Shown one piece after another: positions 21,494 through 33,489 of a stretch of 64,000 nt of DNA. Below the pieces are notes generated by a model. It was not told where the DNA came from. It saw nothing but the letters and a program-made list of their open reading frames with translations, and made no database searches. The stretch's first letter is position 1, and each line of letters opens with the position of its first letter. This DNA is from Amblyomma americanum. Taxonomy: Eukaryota; Arthropoda; Arachnida; Ixodida; Ixodidae. The stretch is from positions 63,464,149 through 63,528,148 of the forward strand of contig NC_135505.1 in assembly GCF_052857255.1 (NCBI RefSeq), written 5' to 3'. Both the position numbers and the translations under genes were made by a program.

Positions 21494-21735
21494 CTATGTT
21501 GTAGATTTAGTGGTTTCCCAGATACCGTAAGATTCAAGTTTAGCTAAGAGATTGTCGCGGTTTACTGTGACAAATACTTCTGAGAAGTCATGCAGTATTA
21601 ACTGAAGCAAGTTGCCTTTATCAGTTTTTAATCTGCACATGTCACGCAAACATAAGCATGAAAGTATTGTAGAATTAAAGTACAGCTCGAAATCCAAATT
21701 GTTCCGAATACAGAACAGGAAACTTTCCGAGGCAT
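21494..21735 (-). pseudogene. CR1-type LINE reverse transcriptase fragment
   Basis: The minus-strand frame reads DFSEVFVTVNRDNLLAKLES then YGIW. This matches the CR1 RT block D-SKAFDTVNHDILL-KL--YGI, where the catalytic first Asp should sit. Here the AFD position reads VFV, so the catalytic Asp is lost. Flanking sequence toward 21040 is too decayed to read. It is truncated on both sides. Confidence 0.7.
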
Positions 21736-22018
21736 TTTGATAAGCATCGTTCTGTTAGCATTTCAGTTGACTCAAATTAGGAACCATTGAAATTGGCCGC
21801 TAATTAAACAGATTTCTGGCCTTTACAAACACTGGAGAAACATTGCAAAATAACGTTTGTATTACTCGTGCGAAACACGTGTTATGGGTTTAAGTGCATA
21901 TGCAGTGATATCAATTGTCACTTTCAGGTGACTTCCATGGAGATTGTTTAAGGCTGCAGCCAGTACTGTTCATGCTCACAACTAAGTTTCTTATTTCATC
22001 AAGAGAATTTTGATAATG

Positions 22019-22336
22019 AGTGAAGAAGAAAAAGGGGGTTATCCTTGCCGCACTGCCATCACTCAGAGCGAGAGCCTGCTGTCGTAGACAGACCAGAGAC
22101 TCTGTCGCCACCGCCTGAGAGCTGACCTAAGCCCCCGTTACATTTGGCGGAGGTGCCGATTACTGTCCTCAACCAGTGAATGCTCACCGCCAGCCGAGCC
22201 ACCACAGTCGCCCTCTTTCATTGATCGCACTACCTTTCCAGCCAGCGGTCACTCTCTCCTCGTTGCCGCTACCTTTTTCCATGCGTAGGCGCCCTGATCT
22301 TTCACGAGAGGAAAACTAGATGCCGCAGTTCCTGAT
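22019..22336 (+). other. Possible Gypsy LTR end, primer site and gag tail
   Basis: GACCTAAGCCCCCGTTACA at 22121 is followed two bases later by TGGCGGAGGTGCCGATTA. A TGG-starting sequence just past an LTR ending in CA is what a tRNA primer-binding site looks like. Downstream sequence (22150-22330) has Pro/Ser-rich coding texture like the end of gag. No individual piece is diagnostic, and the match to a specific tRNA was not checked. Confidence 0.3.
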
Positions 22337-22600
22337 GTGGCAACTGCGCCACCAGCGAGATGCCCCATGCTTCATTTATATCCCGCAAATATTATCGCCA
22401 TTTCTGTAGTGGGTGTTTCGCTTCCGACGCTTGTCGACACTGGTGCTGCTCTTTCTGCCATGGCCGCCACCGTTTGCCGCTCGTCGCGAAAAGTGACGAC
22501 ACTTCTTTCTGGATTCTCGCTGCGCACAGCAAGTGCGCAGGCTATTGCGCCGTTAACGACGTGCACGGCTCGGGTCGTTATTCAGGAGATCTGTACGTGA
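22337..22600 (+). pseudogene. Gypsy protease remnant
   Basis: The frame contains SLPTLVDTGAALSAMAA. DTGA(A/S) is the aspartic protease active site preceded by the expected hydrophobic strand. It lies 5' of RT as in Ty3/Gypsy pol. The upstream start is not fixed, because the protein would be made as part of a polyprotein. The frame ends at 22600, before the RT. Confidence 0.7.
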
Positions 22601-23269
22601 TTGAATTGATTATTTTGCCAACCTAGTCTTATGAAATTATCTTCAGTTGGGACTTCCTATCGCGCCATATGTGCTCGTGCTGAACTCGAGTTCTTTGCGC
22701 TCAGCGGTTCCTTGTCGCCCGATGCCCCTTCTGGTGCTCCTGCCAAAGCTGTCGTTGCCGAAGAGATGGAAGTGTGTACCTGTTCTTCTGTTCTTGTGCT
22801 CATAACTTCTGACCTTGTTCGCGGCGGTAACATACTTTTTACACCATCGCCCCTCTTTCTGTGCCGCAAGTACCTGCCCATACCGTACGCCGTCCTCTCC
22901 CTGTAAGCTGGCCATAAACGAGTTATTCGCGACCAATCCGCTTACATATGTTTCAACTGCACTTCGCGGTGAGGGCCTCGGTACCGTCCAGATCATTGAT
23001 GCCATTCACTATTGCGATGAGACTGACGATTCACCGTCCCTAAACGTAGATGCCCTCCACCCGCAGGTTCCTGCACTCGACATTTCGCCTCCAGGCGTTT
23101 TCCTTCCGTCCATCGACGCCTCTTTCCCTGCACCTCAACGCGCTCAAATTCTGACGCTGCTTCATCAATTTCGTTCCTCCTTCGATTCACACCAACCCGC
23201 TTTAAGACCCGCACGTCGACTGCCGCCCACCCCATCGACATTAGCGACAATATCGTGTTTCCGACAGTG

Positions 23270-23960
23270 AGCGCCAAGTTATTCAAGAAGAAGTTGACAC
23301 CGTGCTTCAGAGCGGCGTTATTCATGCCTCACACAATCCCCGGGCCTCACCCGTGGTACTCATAAACAATAAAAATGGCTCTATTCTTTTCTGCGTTGAT
23401 TACCGCTGCCTGAATAAGATCACGCGAAAGGATGTTTACTCTCTTCCCAGCATTGGTGGTGCTCTGAACTGCCTTCAAGGAGCGGAACAATTCTCTTCTC
23501 TTGATTTACGCTGAGGGCGTTAGCAGGTCTCCATTGCCCTGACGGCCTGTATAAATTTGACGTCATGCCTTTTGGACACTGTAATGCTCCGGCTACTTTC
23601 GAGCGCATTAAGGACACTATTCGGCGCGACCTGAAATAGAAGCCGTGCCTCTGTTATCTCGACGACATCTACATCTTTTAGCCCGACTGTGCGGCTCGCC
23701 TGTCCTGGCTGAATCACGTCTTAACCTGCCTTACGAACGCCGGCATTCAGCTGAACTTAAAAAAGTGTCGATTTCCTGCCTGTGAACTTACAGTTTTAGG
23801 CCACGATGTGTCAAAAGAGGGCTTCCGCCCCGACATCGCCAAACTTCGTGCTTTGACTGCGTGTTCCACCTACATTCATTAAGCAAATGCGCAGCTTCCT
23901 AGGCCTCTGTTCCTATTTTCGACGTTTTATTCGCAACTTTGCAGCCATTGCTGCCCCTTT
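23270..23960 (+). pseudogene. Gypsy reverse transcriptase remnant
   Basis: The ORF 23302-23514 has VIHASHNPRASPVVLINNKN then VDYRCLNKITRKDVYSLP, RT blocks 1-2, and LDLR just before a stop. In a shifted frame at about 23640-23700, LCYLDDIYIF carries the catalytic DD pair (consensus YLDDIIVF). Downstream are LGHDVSKEGFRPD and, at 23887, [19 protein letters not shown]. Multiple frameshifts and stops make it inactive. It is in pol order between protease and RNase H. Confidence 0.9.
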
Positions 23961-24310
23961 AACCCAGCTTCTTGGCAGCAATGTGGATTTTTCGAGTTGG
24001 TCGGCTGCCTGCGACGAAGCCTACACACCTTGCGCAGTCTCCTCACAGCACCACCCATCTTGCGCCACTTCGACCCGCAAGCCCTAACTGAAGTACACAC
24101 GGACGCCAGTGGCACTTTCCTCATGGCTGTGGTCGCCCTACGCAAGTCTGTATTCGATGAATATGTGGTAGCGTACGCCAGCTGCACCCTCACGAAAGCT
24201 GAATCCAACTACTCCATAACTGAAAAACAGTTATTGGCCATTGTCTGGGCCTTGGAAAGTCTAGACTTTATCTCTATGGCCGTCCTTTTGCCGTATCACC
24301 GACCACCATG
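23960..24310 (+). pseudogene. Gypsy RNase H remnant
   Basis: From 24085 the frame runs EVHTDASGTFLMAVVALRKS, then YASCTLTKAESNYSITEKQL and LAIVWALES: the Asp of TDAS, the AESNYS block and the E in TEKQLLAIVWAL are all present. The following TDHH block is only in another frame (about 24290). It joins directly to the RT remnant. Confidence 0.9.
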
Positions 24311-24499
24311 CCCCCAAGTCGGCGTTCTTCGCTCACCACCTGTGACATGCCTTCTAAGCAGCGTAAAGATCAATGGATTGTCTCCCTTCTTCACTTTCTC
24401 TGCAACCCATCTATGGCTAGAGCGTCCCGCGCCCTTCGTCGCCAAGCTTCAAATTTTGAATCTCGTGATGATCTGCCTTATCGGCACAACTAAAAACTC

Positions 24500-24695
24500 T
24501 GATGGACGGAAATTGCTTCTCGTCATTACCCGACATCTCCGGCCGCAAGTCTGCACCTGTTTGCATGCTGAACCGCAATGCAGTCACGCGGGCGTATTGA
24601 AGACGTACACTCACATCCGACTCCGGTACTACTGGCGCGGCATGGCACATGCTGATGGCGGATCGTATGAGTCCAGCGAGACGGCAATCATGTAG
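24500..24695 (+). pseudogene. Gypsy integrase N-terminus, truncated
   Basis: LHLFACxxEPQCSHAGVLKTY then RLRYYWRGM is the start of the His/Cys zinc domain of Gypsy integrase. The sequence stops resembling an element after about 24695, so the integrase core and 3' LTR are missing. This marks the truncation point of the plus-strand Gypsy copy. Confidence 0.75.
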
Positions 24696-24699
24696 AAAG

Positions 24700-27600
24700 G
24701 TTATGCGACCTTGGCGCAAGAACTTTTCACTTAAAATAAGGTGACTAGCGTGCAACCAACTAGATGGGTGGAACATATTCCTGTCGGGAGGGTATATAGC
24801 GTGGGCAACCTGTTTTAAAACCTATGAACAGAAAGTCAAGGAGAAAGCAGGGAAACAGGAAAGGGCGAGACAAGCAGATTGGGACGCGTTTTCGGTGTAC
24901 CTGGCGGCCACTGCTCTTCCCAGTGGCAGCAAATCATTTCAATCCTAAATTGAGTGGACAGTTCAACAACAGTTGTGTGGTGGCAGATATTTGAAACTTG
25001 CTGTTGGCATGTCAATCAAATTCAACACTAGGGCCCGTTCCTAACCCCTCTCGGGAGGCCTCGAGCGGAACACTGATTAGCAGCTCTGGACGACAGCAAC
25101 GGAGAACTCTAGTCCAACGGGCCTCTGTCGCTGACATCCCGAAGTATGGTGTAGTGAGACCCTTCGGTGCTTTCTCTGCCTTGTTTTTAAATAACAGCTT
25201 TTACCACCTCCACCGGCCGCGTGGCAACTGGCGTCAGTCTGCAGCAGCTCGTCGTTGAGTTTCAACGTGCGCCGAGCAGCTCCAGTTTGCGAGGATCCAC
25301 ACCTATTAGAGGTCTCTCTAGAACCGATGAGACTACAGACTAGCTCCAAAATACATCAACAGCAGCGCCTCTACTGCTGTCGCATTATTCTTTTTAGGTG
25401 TGTTAAATATCCATATAATTGTTTCACATAAAACTTCTTAGACGAACACGAACCTTGTTTAATATATTTCACTGATACCCACTTTCTCTGGAGATCTCGC
25501 TACTAGTCATATCTGTTCTCTACCAGAAGCAACTACCGCATAGCTCGAACAGAATAATTTGAACTTGCAGCTTTCATAAAAATAGAGGCATCGGCATTTC
25601 ACGCGAACTTGGTGGGAACTATGCCCTACCCTTTCGCTTCTGCAAAATTTGATTTACAAAATTCTTCCTGCGTCCGCAATAACTATTTCTAACAGTTATC
25701 GGAAGATGGACTGAGCATTCGCTTTACGTTCTCCGCGCCGCGCGACGCGGGGTAACAGCCAAACTAACTAGAAGAGCTTGTCCAATCTTTTGGAGCTAGC
25801 GTTTTCTGTGTGTTGAGCATGGTTTTGCTTTTTTAGGTGGCACATTTTCTGAGAAAGCTGCAAAGGATACCTGCAACCATTGTAGAACAACATTAAAACT
25901 GTATTAAGTATCATAGTTCCTAGTCGGAAAGTAGTCCAGTAGGATAGCAGCATATAAAAGGTGCTGCTCACTTTACAATTGTATTCAAGTGTTCAAAAGT
26001 AGAATTGTTTTTGACGTTATTGCCTTTATTTAATCCTACACCCAAGCATTCACAAACTGTGTGAGGCTTCTTGATAGACTAGTCATTTTTAAGTTTATTA
26101 TAAGAACTAATGTTGAAGCAGACACCACTGTAATGCTCCAGTTTCTCTTTACAAGTCCATGTCATTAAGAAAAAAGCATTAGCAGCGTTTCTTCTTGTGC
26201 CTGTCGGAAGTTCTTAATTATCGAGCGCTTAACTGCTACGCATGTCTATCTTCAGGACTCCCAGTACAATTCCTATCTCTAAAGAGTTTTGCGTAAGGAA
26301 TAAAAACTGGAAGCTTGCGTGTATGCTATATTATTCCAGGTCGCAATATAGCATCTTGTTTAGAAATGTGTCTAAAATCGTCGCCGAAGTGTTATCAGCC
26401 ATAAAATAGTCACATGCAGAGAGTTGCCATTCATTTAGGCCGTGTCCAACTATACAGATTCTTTAACGCCTAAGCATATAAGGCCCGCGAAGTCAGAGTT
26501 TCAAACTCAGAGGAGAATCGTCCGCAGAGCAGGGCGCATGGCAGTGAAACATTAGGACATATGGGGGATCAGCCTATTCAATAAAGATACCTAGAAACCG
26601 GATCCACATAGTACTGTCTAGAATACAACCGGATCAGTGTTTCAGATGCATCTATGTGCAATACTGCTGCACATAAAACTTTTTAAATTTCAATTGAACG
26701 TTGTTCTGCAGATTGCCATGGTATATTTATGGGTGGATCTGCTCCACTGATTTAAAAGGAAAGTAAAAAGCTTTCAGTTCAGTTTTAGTTACTGACTGGA
26801 ACTTATCCGGCACCTTGTTAAGAGCCAGCCGGCAAGCTGGCCCTGAGCCTAAATTTAGCTAGATGTTCATGGCCTAACAAAACTTCTATGTTATAATGAC
26901 GTCATCCGAATTAAGTGAAATAGGCACTCTTAAATCAGCTGCTGTACCATTTGCTTCATTTCAACGGTTAGTACTGGCGTATTCTGAGAAGCGGTTTGTT
27001 TTAAATAATTATTTTTATTCGATACGTAGAACTAACTGCATTCCATTTTAACATATGCAAATCTGCGGTAGGGAGAACAAAACCATACTCGAGCAGGTTG
27101 TGATCAGCCTAGTTTTGAGAACCACAGTACGAAGTGCACTTTCTATATATATTGAGCAATCGGAAGCGTCACTTTCTCACAAGCTGCAATACACACCTAC
27201 TTCTATTTATTTTGTCTTATTCTGCCCTTTAATTGTGTGGAACGATACGTTTTTTTCGCCGTTCCTCAAAGTAAACCAGTTCTAGCAAGAACTATGTGTA
27301 GAAGTGTGAGACTTAAGCTTTAGAGTGGCGCATTATATACGGATTGAGGAAAAAAAAATCAGCATTTTATATCTTTCCTTTTCTGCTAATATGCGGCCGA
27401 ATTTAACGCGCAGTTAAACTGAGGCAAAGGTTCGTAAGGTTTAGCATCTTCTTTAACTTTTGTCAGGAGAAGGCAGCGCCTAAAAGGTCTATTGGTTATT
27501 CACAAATTTTTACATTTGTTTGCATATTACTTGCATGGTCTTCACTATGATTCTGCATTTCTATCAAGGCAGTACTTTAAAGAACGTTTCGCTCTACTTA

Positions 27601-29470
27601 GCCAGCTATAAATTAGCATTATGGCGATATACCGCATACATAGCGATATCACCCTGTAGTGACTGGTGATTGGAATGTTTGTGAACTTAGCATGGTATGT
27701 TAAGGAAGTCATCGTTTCCGGCGTGCTTCGAGACAGCATGGCTAAATCGTCTGTATGTATTTTTATTTTTGCACATGCGGACAGTTGCTCAAACGTTCGG
27801 CTGGAGTTAGGTGTTGGAAAGCTGTGAATATAGCGCGAATCGCCAAATTCGGCCAGCATTTCTGCTTAAAATATTTTTGACCATCGGCTCTGGTACGCAA
27901 ATGAAATGCCGCCGTGTTTAAAGGACAGAAGTGAAACGGGTAACTGTCGGACACTAACATGATCAAGAATATAGCCTCAACAGCCTCACCCGTGCTTTGT
28001 AAATGCACAAGCAAAAATCAAAAGGAATGTTTCAAAGTAGCCATACTCTACTGCAGAAATTTCGCTTCTCATAGGCATTATGAAAACCAGAGATTAACGT
28101 TTACAAAATTCTATAAATCGCAAAATATATAATTTTTGTTCCCTACTGCTGGTAAGGGAATTACTTTGCTTAATAAATTTTGCCGCTTTTCCTTCGAACG
28201 CCGCCTTTCTTCTATTCAAATCAGAAGGAGGGCAAACTCCAAAAATAGCAGGCCCGCGAGCTGGCCACTTGGATGTTTTATGCGATACTTTTCATTGTGT
28301 ACTAAAGAGCGGAAAAGGGCGCAAGTAGAAGATTAATATCAATCAAGGCTTAATCAACTTGTATTTTTTGACTGCAAAAAGCTTTTTTTCTCCCATTCCG
28401 GCTACCCTGGCCCTTAATAAGGTGTTGCGCCGAAACGGTGCAATAGATGTTACTGTGATGTTAATAAGAATATTATAAATTGTTGTATCCGTATGTTTCA
28501 GCGAGCGTTTGCTTACCTCTCGTGGTGCTTCTAGCGCAAAATGTGTCCTTTATATATCTGTAGCTTTTTTCCTGGTCAATGAATTCCTCCTTAATATATT
28601 TTGAGCAGTGTTCCATCCTCCTGTGGCACGGCAACCTTGCCTTGAGCAGGCTGTGAAGGAAAGTGTCACACGTTTCAACCTAATCATGCCAGTATATCTG
28701 CCTTGTACACAATAGGACCAATCCGTGTAAAAAAAAAACTAGTAGAGGTTTAGGATTTTTAAACCTAGTGACACGAGTGAAGCCCTGTTAAGCACGGTGA
28801 CACATGACACCGGAGTCGGTGCGTGTGCCTCAACCAAAGTGAAACACCTGTTATGCCCCCTGTTAGTCGCGTGGTATAGCAGCGGCTAGGCACCAAGCAA
28901 GCGCAGCTGCGACACCTCTCCACTGTGAGTAACGTCGTAAGGCGTCACTTTCCACACATCCGATTCCTCGGCTAAATGTCAAGCCCGCACCTAACTTGAC
29001 ATTGGGATTTTTGGTATGAAAAATAGGGCATTGGCTTTAAAAGCGATAGACTTCAAAAAGTATCTTCAGAACTCTTTCGAAATAACGACTTGTTTCTCCT
29101 GAGCTGAGCTCAGATCTTTCTTTAGGCTCCTCACCTAAGTTGCAGTTTACCGGCTGAAGAGGAACGGCTGCGTAATTTTTTCAGTGTATCGCTCATTATG
29201 CGATAACCACACGAGAAATCGAACATAAATGCTAAAATATGTGCGGTTCACGTAAAGATAGTGAAATCGAGCACATCTTGTGCTCAGGCGCAATATTAGG
29301 AGAAGTTAATTTTAAAGGCGGTGCTAAATAAAGTGCACCCGCTATCACAAAAGTCGGCGCACGTCTGGAAAGCGAGCGGGTCGTGGAAGAACGATATAGT
29401 TTGAATTCTTTCTAATTTTGCACCTCCAGAAGCCGTCGGGAAACATACACGGCGTTCACAAAATGGGCAC
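24700..29470. other. Mostly unique AT-rich DNA; no gene identified
   Basis: No transposase, RT or other domain can be read on either strand. A GC-rich island at 25010-25340 has ORFs on both strands without family features. A minus-strand frame at 27763-28014 ends PAERLSNCPHVQK and could be part of an exon, but no good splice sites frame it. If the 30.5-to-18.4 kb exon link is correct, all this is intron. Confidence 0.4.
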
Positions 29471-29472
29471 AT

Positions 29473-29772
29473 GGCGCCGTTCTCCCTAAGCGGCCCATTT
29501 TCTATTGTCCACTTCGCATCAATTCGTTTCTCCGATGGTGCTCATTCAGGTATACCCGTGGCTTTCAAGCGTATGTGGCCAGCGGCCGGCCACTGGGTGG
29601 CTGGCGATCGGACCTTACCATTGGCTGCGAGCTCTGGTCGCCGACCACCCAATAGCGGCGTCGCTTGCCACAAACGCTTAAAATCATAGGGTGTACCTGA
29701 GTAGCCACTGACCGAGGACCGAAGGGACGCGAAAGGGACGATGGAAAATGAACAGCTCATAGAATGTGGTCC
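29473..29772. mobile_element. Foldback MITE, family 1 copy a
   Basis: The element is an imperfect palindrome over almost its whole length. Left CAGGTATACCCGTGGCTTTC pairs with the reverse complement of the right, CAGGTACACCCTATGATTTT. CACTGGGTGGCTGGCGATCG pairs with TATTGGGTGGTCGGCGACCA. The centre is near 29622. The outer right end, read inward, is GGACCACATTCTATGAGCTGTTCATTTT, closely like the start of the element at 31216. It is non-coding, and the ORFs on it are mirror images of each other. Confidence 0.75.
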
Positions 29773-30432
29773 CTGGACTAGTTTTACTGCCTTCTGAATT
29801 AATGCTTTTTAGAGCAAATGTTTCATAGCAGTCATGTTGCGGCTATCTTGGGTGGGCGAACTATTGCTGTATTTGGCTGAAGAAAAAATTCACGATATTA
29901 GTCCATAAACCTCATCGTAAGAGAATATATCACTGGAGACTGCGAAGTATTTAGACTTGGACATTTAGCAGATCTTCAGCAGGGTGTTGGACTTGAAGAC
30001 AACAACGCGTGAGTGCTGTTAAAGGCGTTGTAATTGTAGTGCATGTATCCAACTCATCTTCACATAATCAGCGTTTCAATTACTTTTGTGCTTTATTGAA
30101 TATGAGTCAGAAATTTACAGTAATTAAATTTAATGCAGGTAAAAGCAGTTCTCTTCTTCCGCGTGAAGCGCGTTATACCAACTTATGTTTTGTTATTCTC
30201 TGATTTTTTGGGGCAATAAATCTGGTTGCAGCCGGTTCTGCCTCACATCGACTGATTTGTTTTGAGGTACTTGTGCTACTACAGACAAGTGAAGTGATAA
30301 ATAAAAATTGAGGCGTGCTTCCTTTTTCGCTGCTCCAGCACAGAACATAAGTGGAATATAACGCGCCGCAAACACTGTTGCAAATCCGGACTGGTCATGT
30401 GTTTCATATCCAAAATACTGCACGGAAGATAC

Positions 30433-30586
30433 CTGCATGCTCTCACGTAATGTGCTGTCTCATTGCTTTTGATACTTGCTTGAGCCGCAGGCCCAAGCAA
30501 CGAGGAAGTCAGCGCTGGAAGATAGCTGGCGTAGCACCGGAATATAGTCTTCTCAGCGCACACCTGCCTCTCGTACAAGTCCTGCG
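30433..30586 (-). CDS. Candidate internal exon of the minus-strand host gene
   Basis: An excellent acceptor (CATTTCTTTCTTACAG) leads into CG + QDLYERQVCAEKTIFRCYAS, then YLPALTSSLLGPAAQ. Several donors are possible: CAG|GTATCT at 30433 (phase 2), or CAA|GTATCA at 30476 (phase 1, which would suit the 18544 acceptor). The phase at the acceptor fits the donor at 30909 (GAA G + CG). Two Cys in a helical context match the style of the 18.4 and 11.2 kb exons. Not recognised as a known family. Confidence 0.4.
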
Positions 30587-30908
30587 CTGTAAGAAAGAAA
30601 TGAAGACAAGGCAGTAAAACATGAAGAGTGAATTATTGGAGAGTTTGGTATGTGAGCAATACAGCTTTTCAGATGCTGTTAACAGCCCTCAAAAACACTA
30701 ACAAAACAGGGGCACGGACCATTGTCACGAAGTCAAATCACAAATTTGGCCTCTACTTCATGAGCAGGCTTTAAAAGCCGACTGTTGGTGGTATTTAGTG
30801 AAGTTCATTCATGGCGACGTTAAATATGCTATTGCACAAGAAACCTTTGCAATATCCACTGTTTGAAAATTATTCGCTCTGGGAATCTCAAAAGTTATAC
30901 AATTATAC

Positions 30909-30972
30909 CTTCGACGATGAGTTTTGATGGTGTTCTGCAGCCAGCGGTTGATGACGAGCACTTCGCAAACGC
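30909..30972 (-). CDS. Candidate short exon of the minus-strand host gene
   Basis: A 64-bp minus-strand frame reads AFAKCSSSTAGCRTPSKLIV then E + G, between an acceptor TGGCTGCGAAG (preceded by a CCTTTTGTCTTTTCG pyrimidine tract) and the donor GAAG|GTATAA. Joining it to the exon at 30586 keeps the frame (GAA GCG CAG GAC). The exon is short, and an alternative frame (VCEVLVINRWLQ) is also open. It rests on splice logic only. Confidence 0.3.
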
Positions 30973-31215
30973 CTTCGCAGCCAGCAAAGTTCGAAAAGAC
31001 AAAAGGTTGGGTTCGAAGAGACAAAAAGTGTATATTGAGTTTAGAGGAAGACAATTCAAAATTATTTTTGAAATAACAAACCTGAAATGACATGAAATAC
31101 GTTAAACTATTTGCCTTGGATTAGCCTAGCATTAGCATAGCATTTGCCTAGCATGAGAAACATTAGCCTAGCAAGGAGCATGAGCAGAAAGACCTTTTGC
31201 CCAAATATTGACCAA

Positions 31216-31619
31216 GGCCCGTATTCTGTAAGCTGTTCGTTTTAAAATGACCATTTCATGTCCATCTGGAATTCTGCGATTGGCCAGTCAGATTGCCCGT
31301 GGCTATCAATCGTCCGTTGAAAGCGAGTCCGCCATTCGGTAGGAGACGGAACTTCACGGTTCGCAGTACATCGCAGCCAAACGCACCTAGTTCCAGGTCT
31401 GGTCACCTGCTGTTGACAGATCGTTGCGATGTATTCACCAGTGCCTACATATCGCCGTCAATGCCAGGCAACGGAGACGTCCGGTTAACTAATACCCAAT
31501 GGCCGGGTTGCGTTCTATAGATGCTTTAACGCCGCGAGTATATCTGAGTGACCAATGTCACAGTACTAGAGGGACGCAAAATATCCATGTTAAAATGGAC
31601 ACATTATAGAATATGGCCC
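31216..31619. mobile_element. Foldback MITE, family 1 copy b
   Basis: The left end GGCCCGTATTCTGTAAGCTG matches the reverse complement of the right end, GGGCCATATTCTATAATGTG. Pairing continues through TTTTAAAATG/TTTTAACATG and TCAGATTGCCCG/TCAGATATACTCG. The element is 404 bp and non-coding. Its ends and the TCAG-T-CCCGTGGCT block are shared with 29473-29772. The two lie 1.4 kb apart in one inferred intron. Confidence 0.75.
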
Positions 31620-32009
31620 AAGGTGTTCTCAAGCAAGCGTCTGCGCTTTAACGGGCTCGATATCTGCTGAAATGGAGTTTGAATAAAATCACAAGTGTGC
31701 ATGGATGAAGTTCTTCGTATTTAAACAATGCGACCCGTGCAGTTCGTTTCATTGTGTGAACACCTTATTAATGCTTGTACACTTTGTACTGGGTGCTGTT
31801 ATTTTTTGCGTTTGCAACAGGAGGTGCAATGTTCGGTTACATATTTGTAACTAGAAGTTCCGATGCTTTGCATTTTTATATACATCGAGTTGTCGACACC
31901 GTATTCTTTAGTTAATGTAACAAGGGCTCTTTTTGGCTGTGTTGAACGACTAATAAAAACACAAACGACATTTAATGTTCCATACGTGCTGCAAAGCGAA
32001 AAACATAAA

Positions 32010-32345
32010 TGCCTCAACGTGAGCTTATATGTCATAGGATGGAATTCCAGAAACGAGCTAGCTGCTAACTTGACTAGCAGCTCTATTCTTGTGCAACGAG
32101 AAATGGTATGAAATCCCCCGGAACGCTGTACGTCAAACGGTTGAGCCACAATTGTGGAACGGAAGTCGGAGGAAAGACATACCATTAAAGCTACATACGT
32201 TATTGGGTGGAATCTCTGCCGCGAGAGAGCCTGCAACTTGATCAAGAGGAGTAAGCTATGCTCAATAGGAAATTGAGCGACACCACCCGGAACGCTGTTT
32301 GAGGAACGGTTGCGTCACAAGTTTGATACGAATACCGGGAAGCCT
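32010..32345. repeat. Diverged direct repeat, about 165-bp units
   Basis: Unit 1 (about 32010-32165) and unit 2 (about 32180-32345) share, in order, a GTCATAGGATGGAATTCCAG/TTATTGGGTGGAATCTC block, an AACTTGA-AG stretch, CCGGAACGCTGT and AACGGTTG-G-CACAA. The internal similarity also shows as repeated peptides in the minus-strand ORF (LEFHPMTYKL and RFHPITYVAL). The open frame of 148 codons therefore reflects duplication, not a gene. Confidence 0.6.
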
Positions 32346-32774
32346 GGTGCCACATGGAAGTCCGCCAACCATGCCGCAAGGGGAACAGGTTTGTGGGAGG
32401 CTACTGGGGGGTAGGGGTGGGGGCGCTCTTTGTATATTTTGTGCATACCGTCATCATACTCTGCTTGCGTGGCTGGACGATGGCAGTTTTGACGCTAACC
32501 TTTTCGGACTATCCTTCGGCCTCCAAAACGACGGTCGCCGACAGAATTTCGTCTAACGAGCCTAGTCAGGATTTTGTTTTACTAGCAAGGCAAATCCTCA
32601 GAGCTTAGTGACTGCTAATACAACTCTGGCAAACCTCAGCCCATCAGCTGTTCGGCCTTCTTTCAAAGGCTTACAAAGATTACGCTTTGTAGCATCATTT
32701 AAAAAATAAGGTATTAAATAATTTCAAGACCGCCAAGCTCGGTTTGCACTGAATGGTACTGGCCAACATGCTTA

Positions 32775-32963
32775 TCAGCTTTTCATGCCTAAGAGTTGAA
32801 TTGGATTCTTCTCGCTTAGTAGGATTGCCAGATGCGACCATTCATTTAAGCGATCCGTCAGGAAAGCTAGTCCTCTCCGCATGAATTTTTCGCTGCTAGT
32901 GCTCGTGAGACCGAATGCAACGCTTATATAGGCCACAAACCAGCACAGTAACCCAGTCGACAT
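32775..32963 (-). CDS. Small ORF with signal-peptide-like N terminus
   Basis: ATG is followed by STGLLCWFVAYISVAFGLTS, a plausible cleavable signal sequence, then a polar 40-residue stretch to a stop. It has no strong donor and no recognised family. It lies on the same strand as the inferred host gene and could be a first exon or a chance ORF. Confidence 0.15.
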   Translation of the reverse strand: MSTGLLCWFVAYISVAFGLTSTSSEKFMRRGLAFLTDRLNEWSHLAILLSEKNPIQLLGMKS

Positions 32964-33489
32964 GCTAATTTTATGTAGTGGTGAAAGAATTTAAAAACAG
33001 GCGCACATCTTATTCCTCGCTTGCTATGGTTTCTTTGCTTAAGAACGGGCATGCGAAAATACTCTTCGGAGCCATGAGATTGCCTTTTATAAAACCTTGT
33101 TGGCAGATGTTAAAAGTGGATTTCTCGGTCACCCTAATTCTGCTAAATTCAGAACGTCTAAGATCACACGACTGTTCGCTTTTTTTTACTTTTTCGAAAC
33201 CTGTAAGAATAAACGAGTGTTCGCATTTTTTTTTTAATTTGTAAAGGTGCGTCCTTGCAATTAACGTAAGAGAAAATGCAGCCCTCAGCACATGAGTGCG
33301 CACTGCATTCCAAGAAGAGGTTCGCATTTACGAGTAATAAATTCGCTTTGCAATTGCCACTTGAAGCTTTACGCATTTTTTTTAACTATGTCATAGAGAC
33401 TTTTATAGATTGCTATCATTATTTAGGGCGCGCCATGTTGCAAAAGAAAACGTTGCAAATGGCCTCATTGTATCTGCGTGCGAAAGCTA

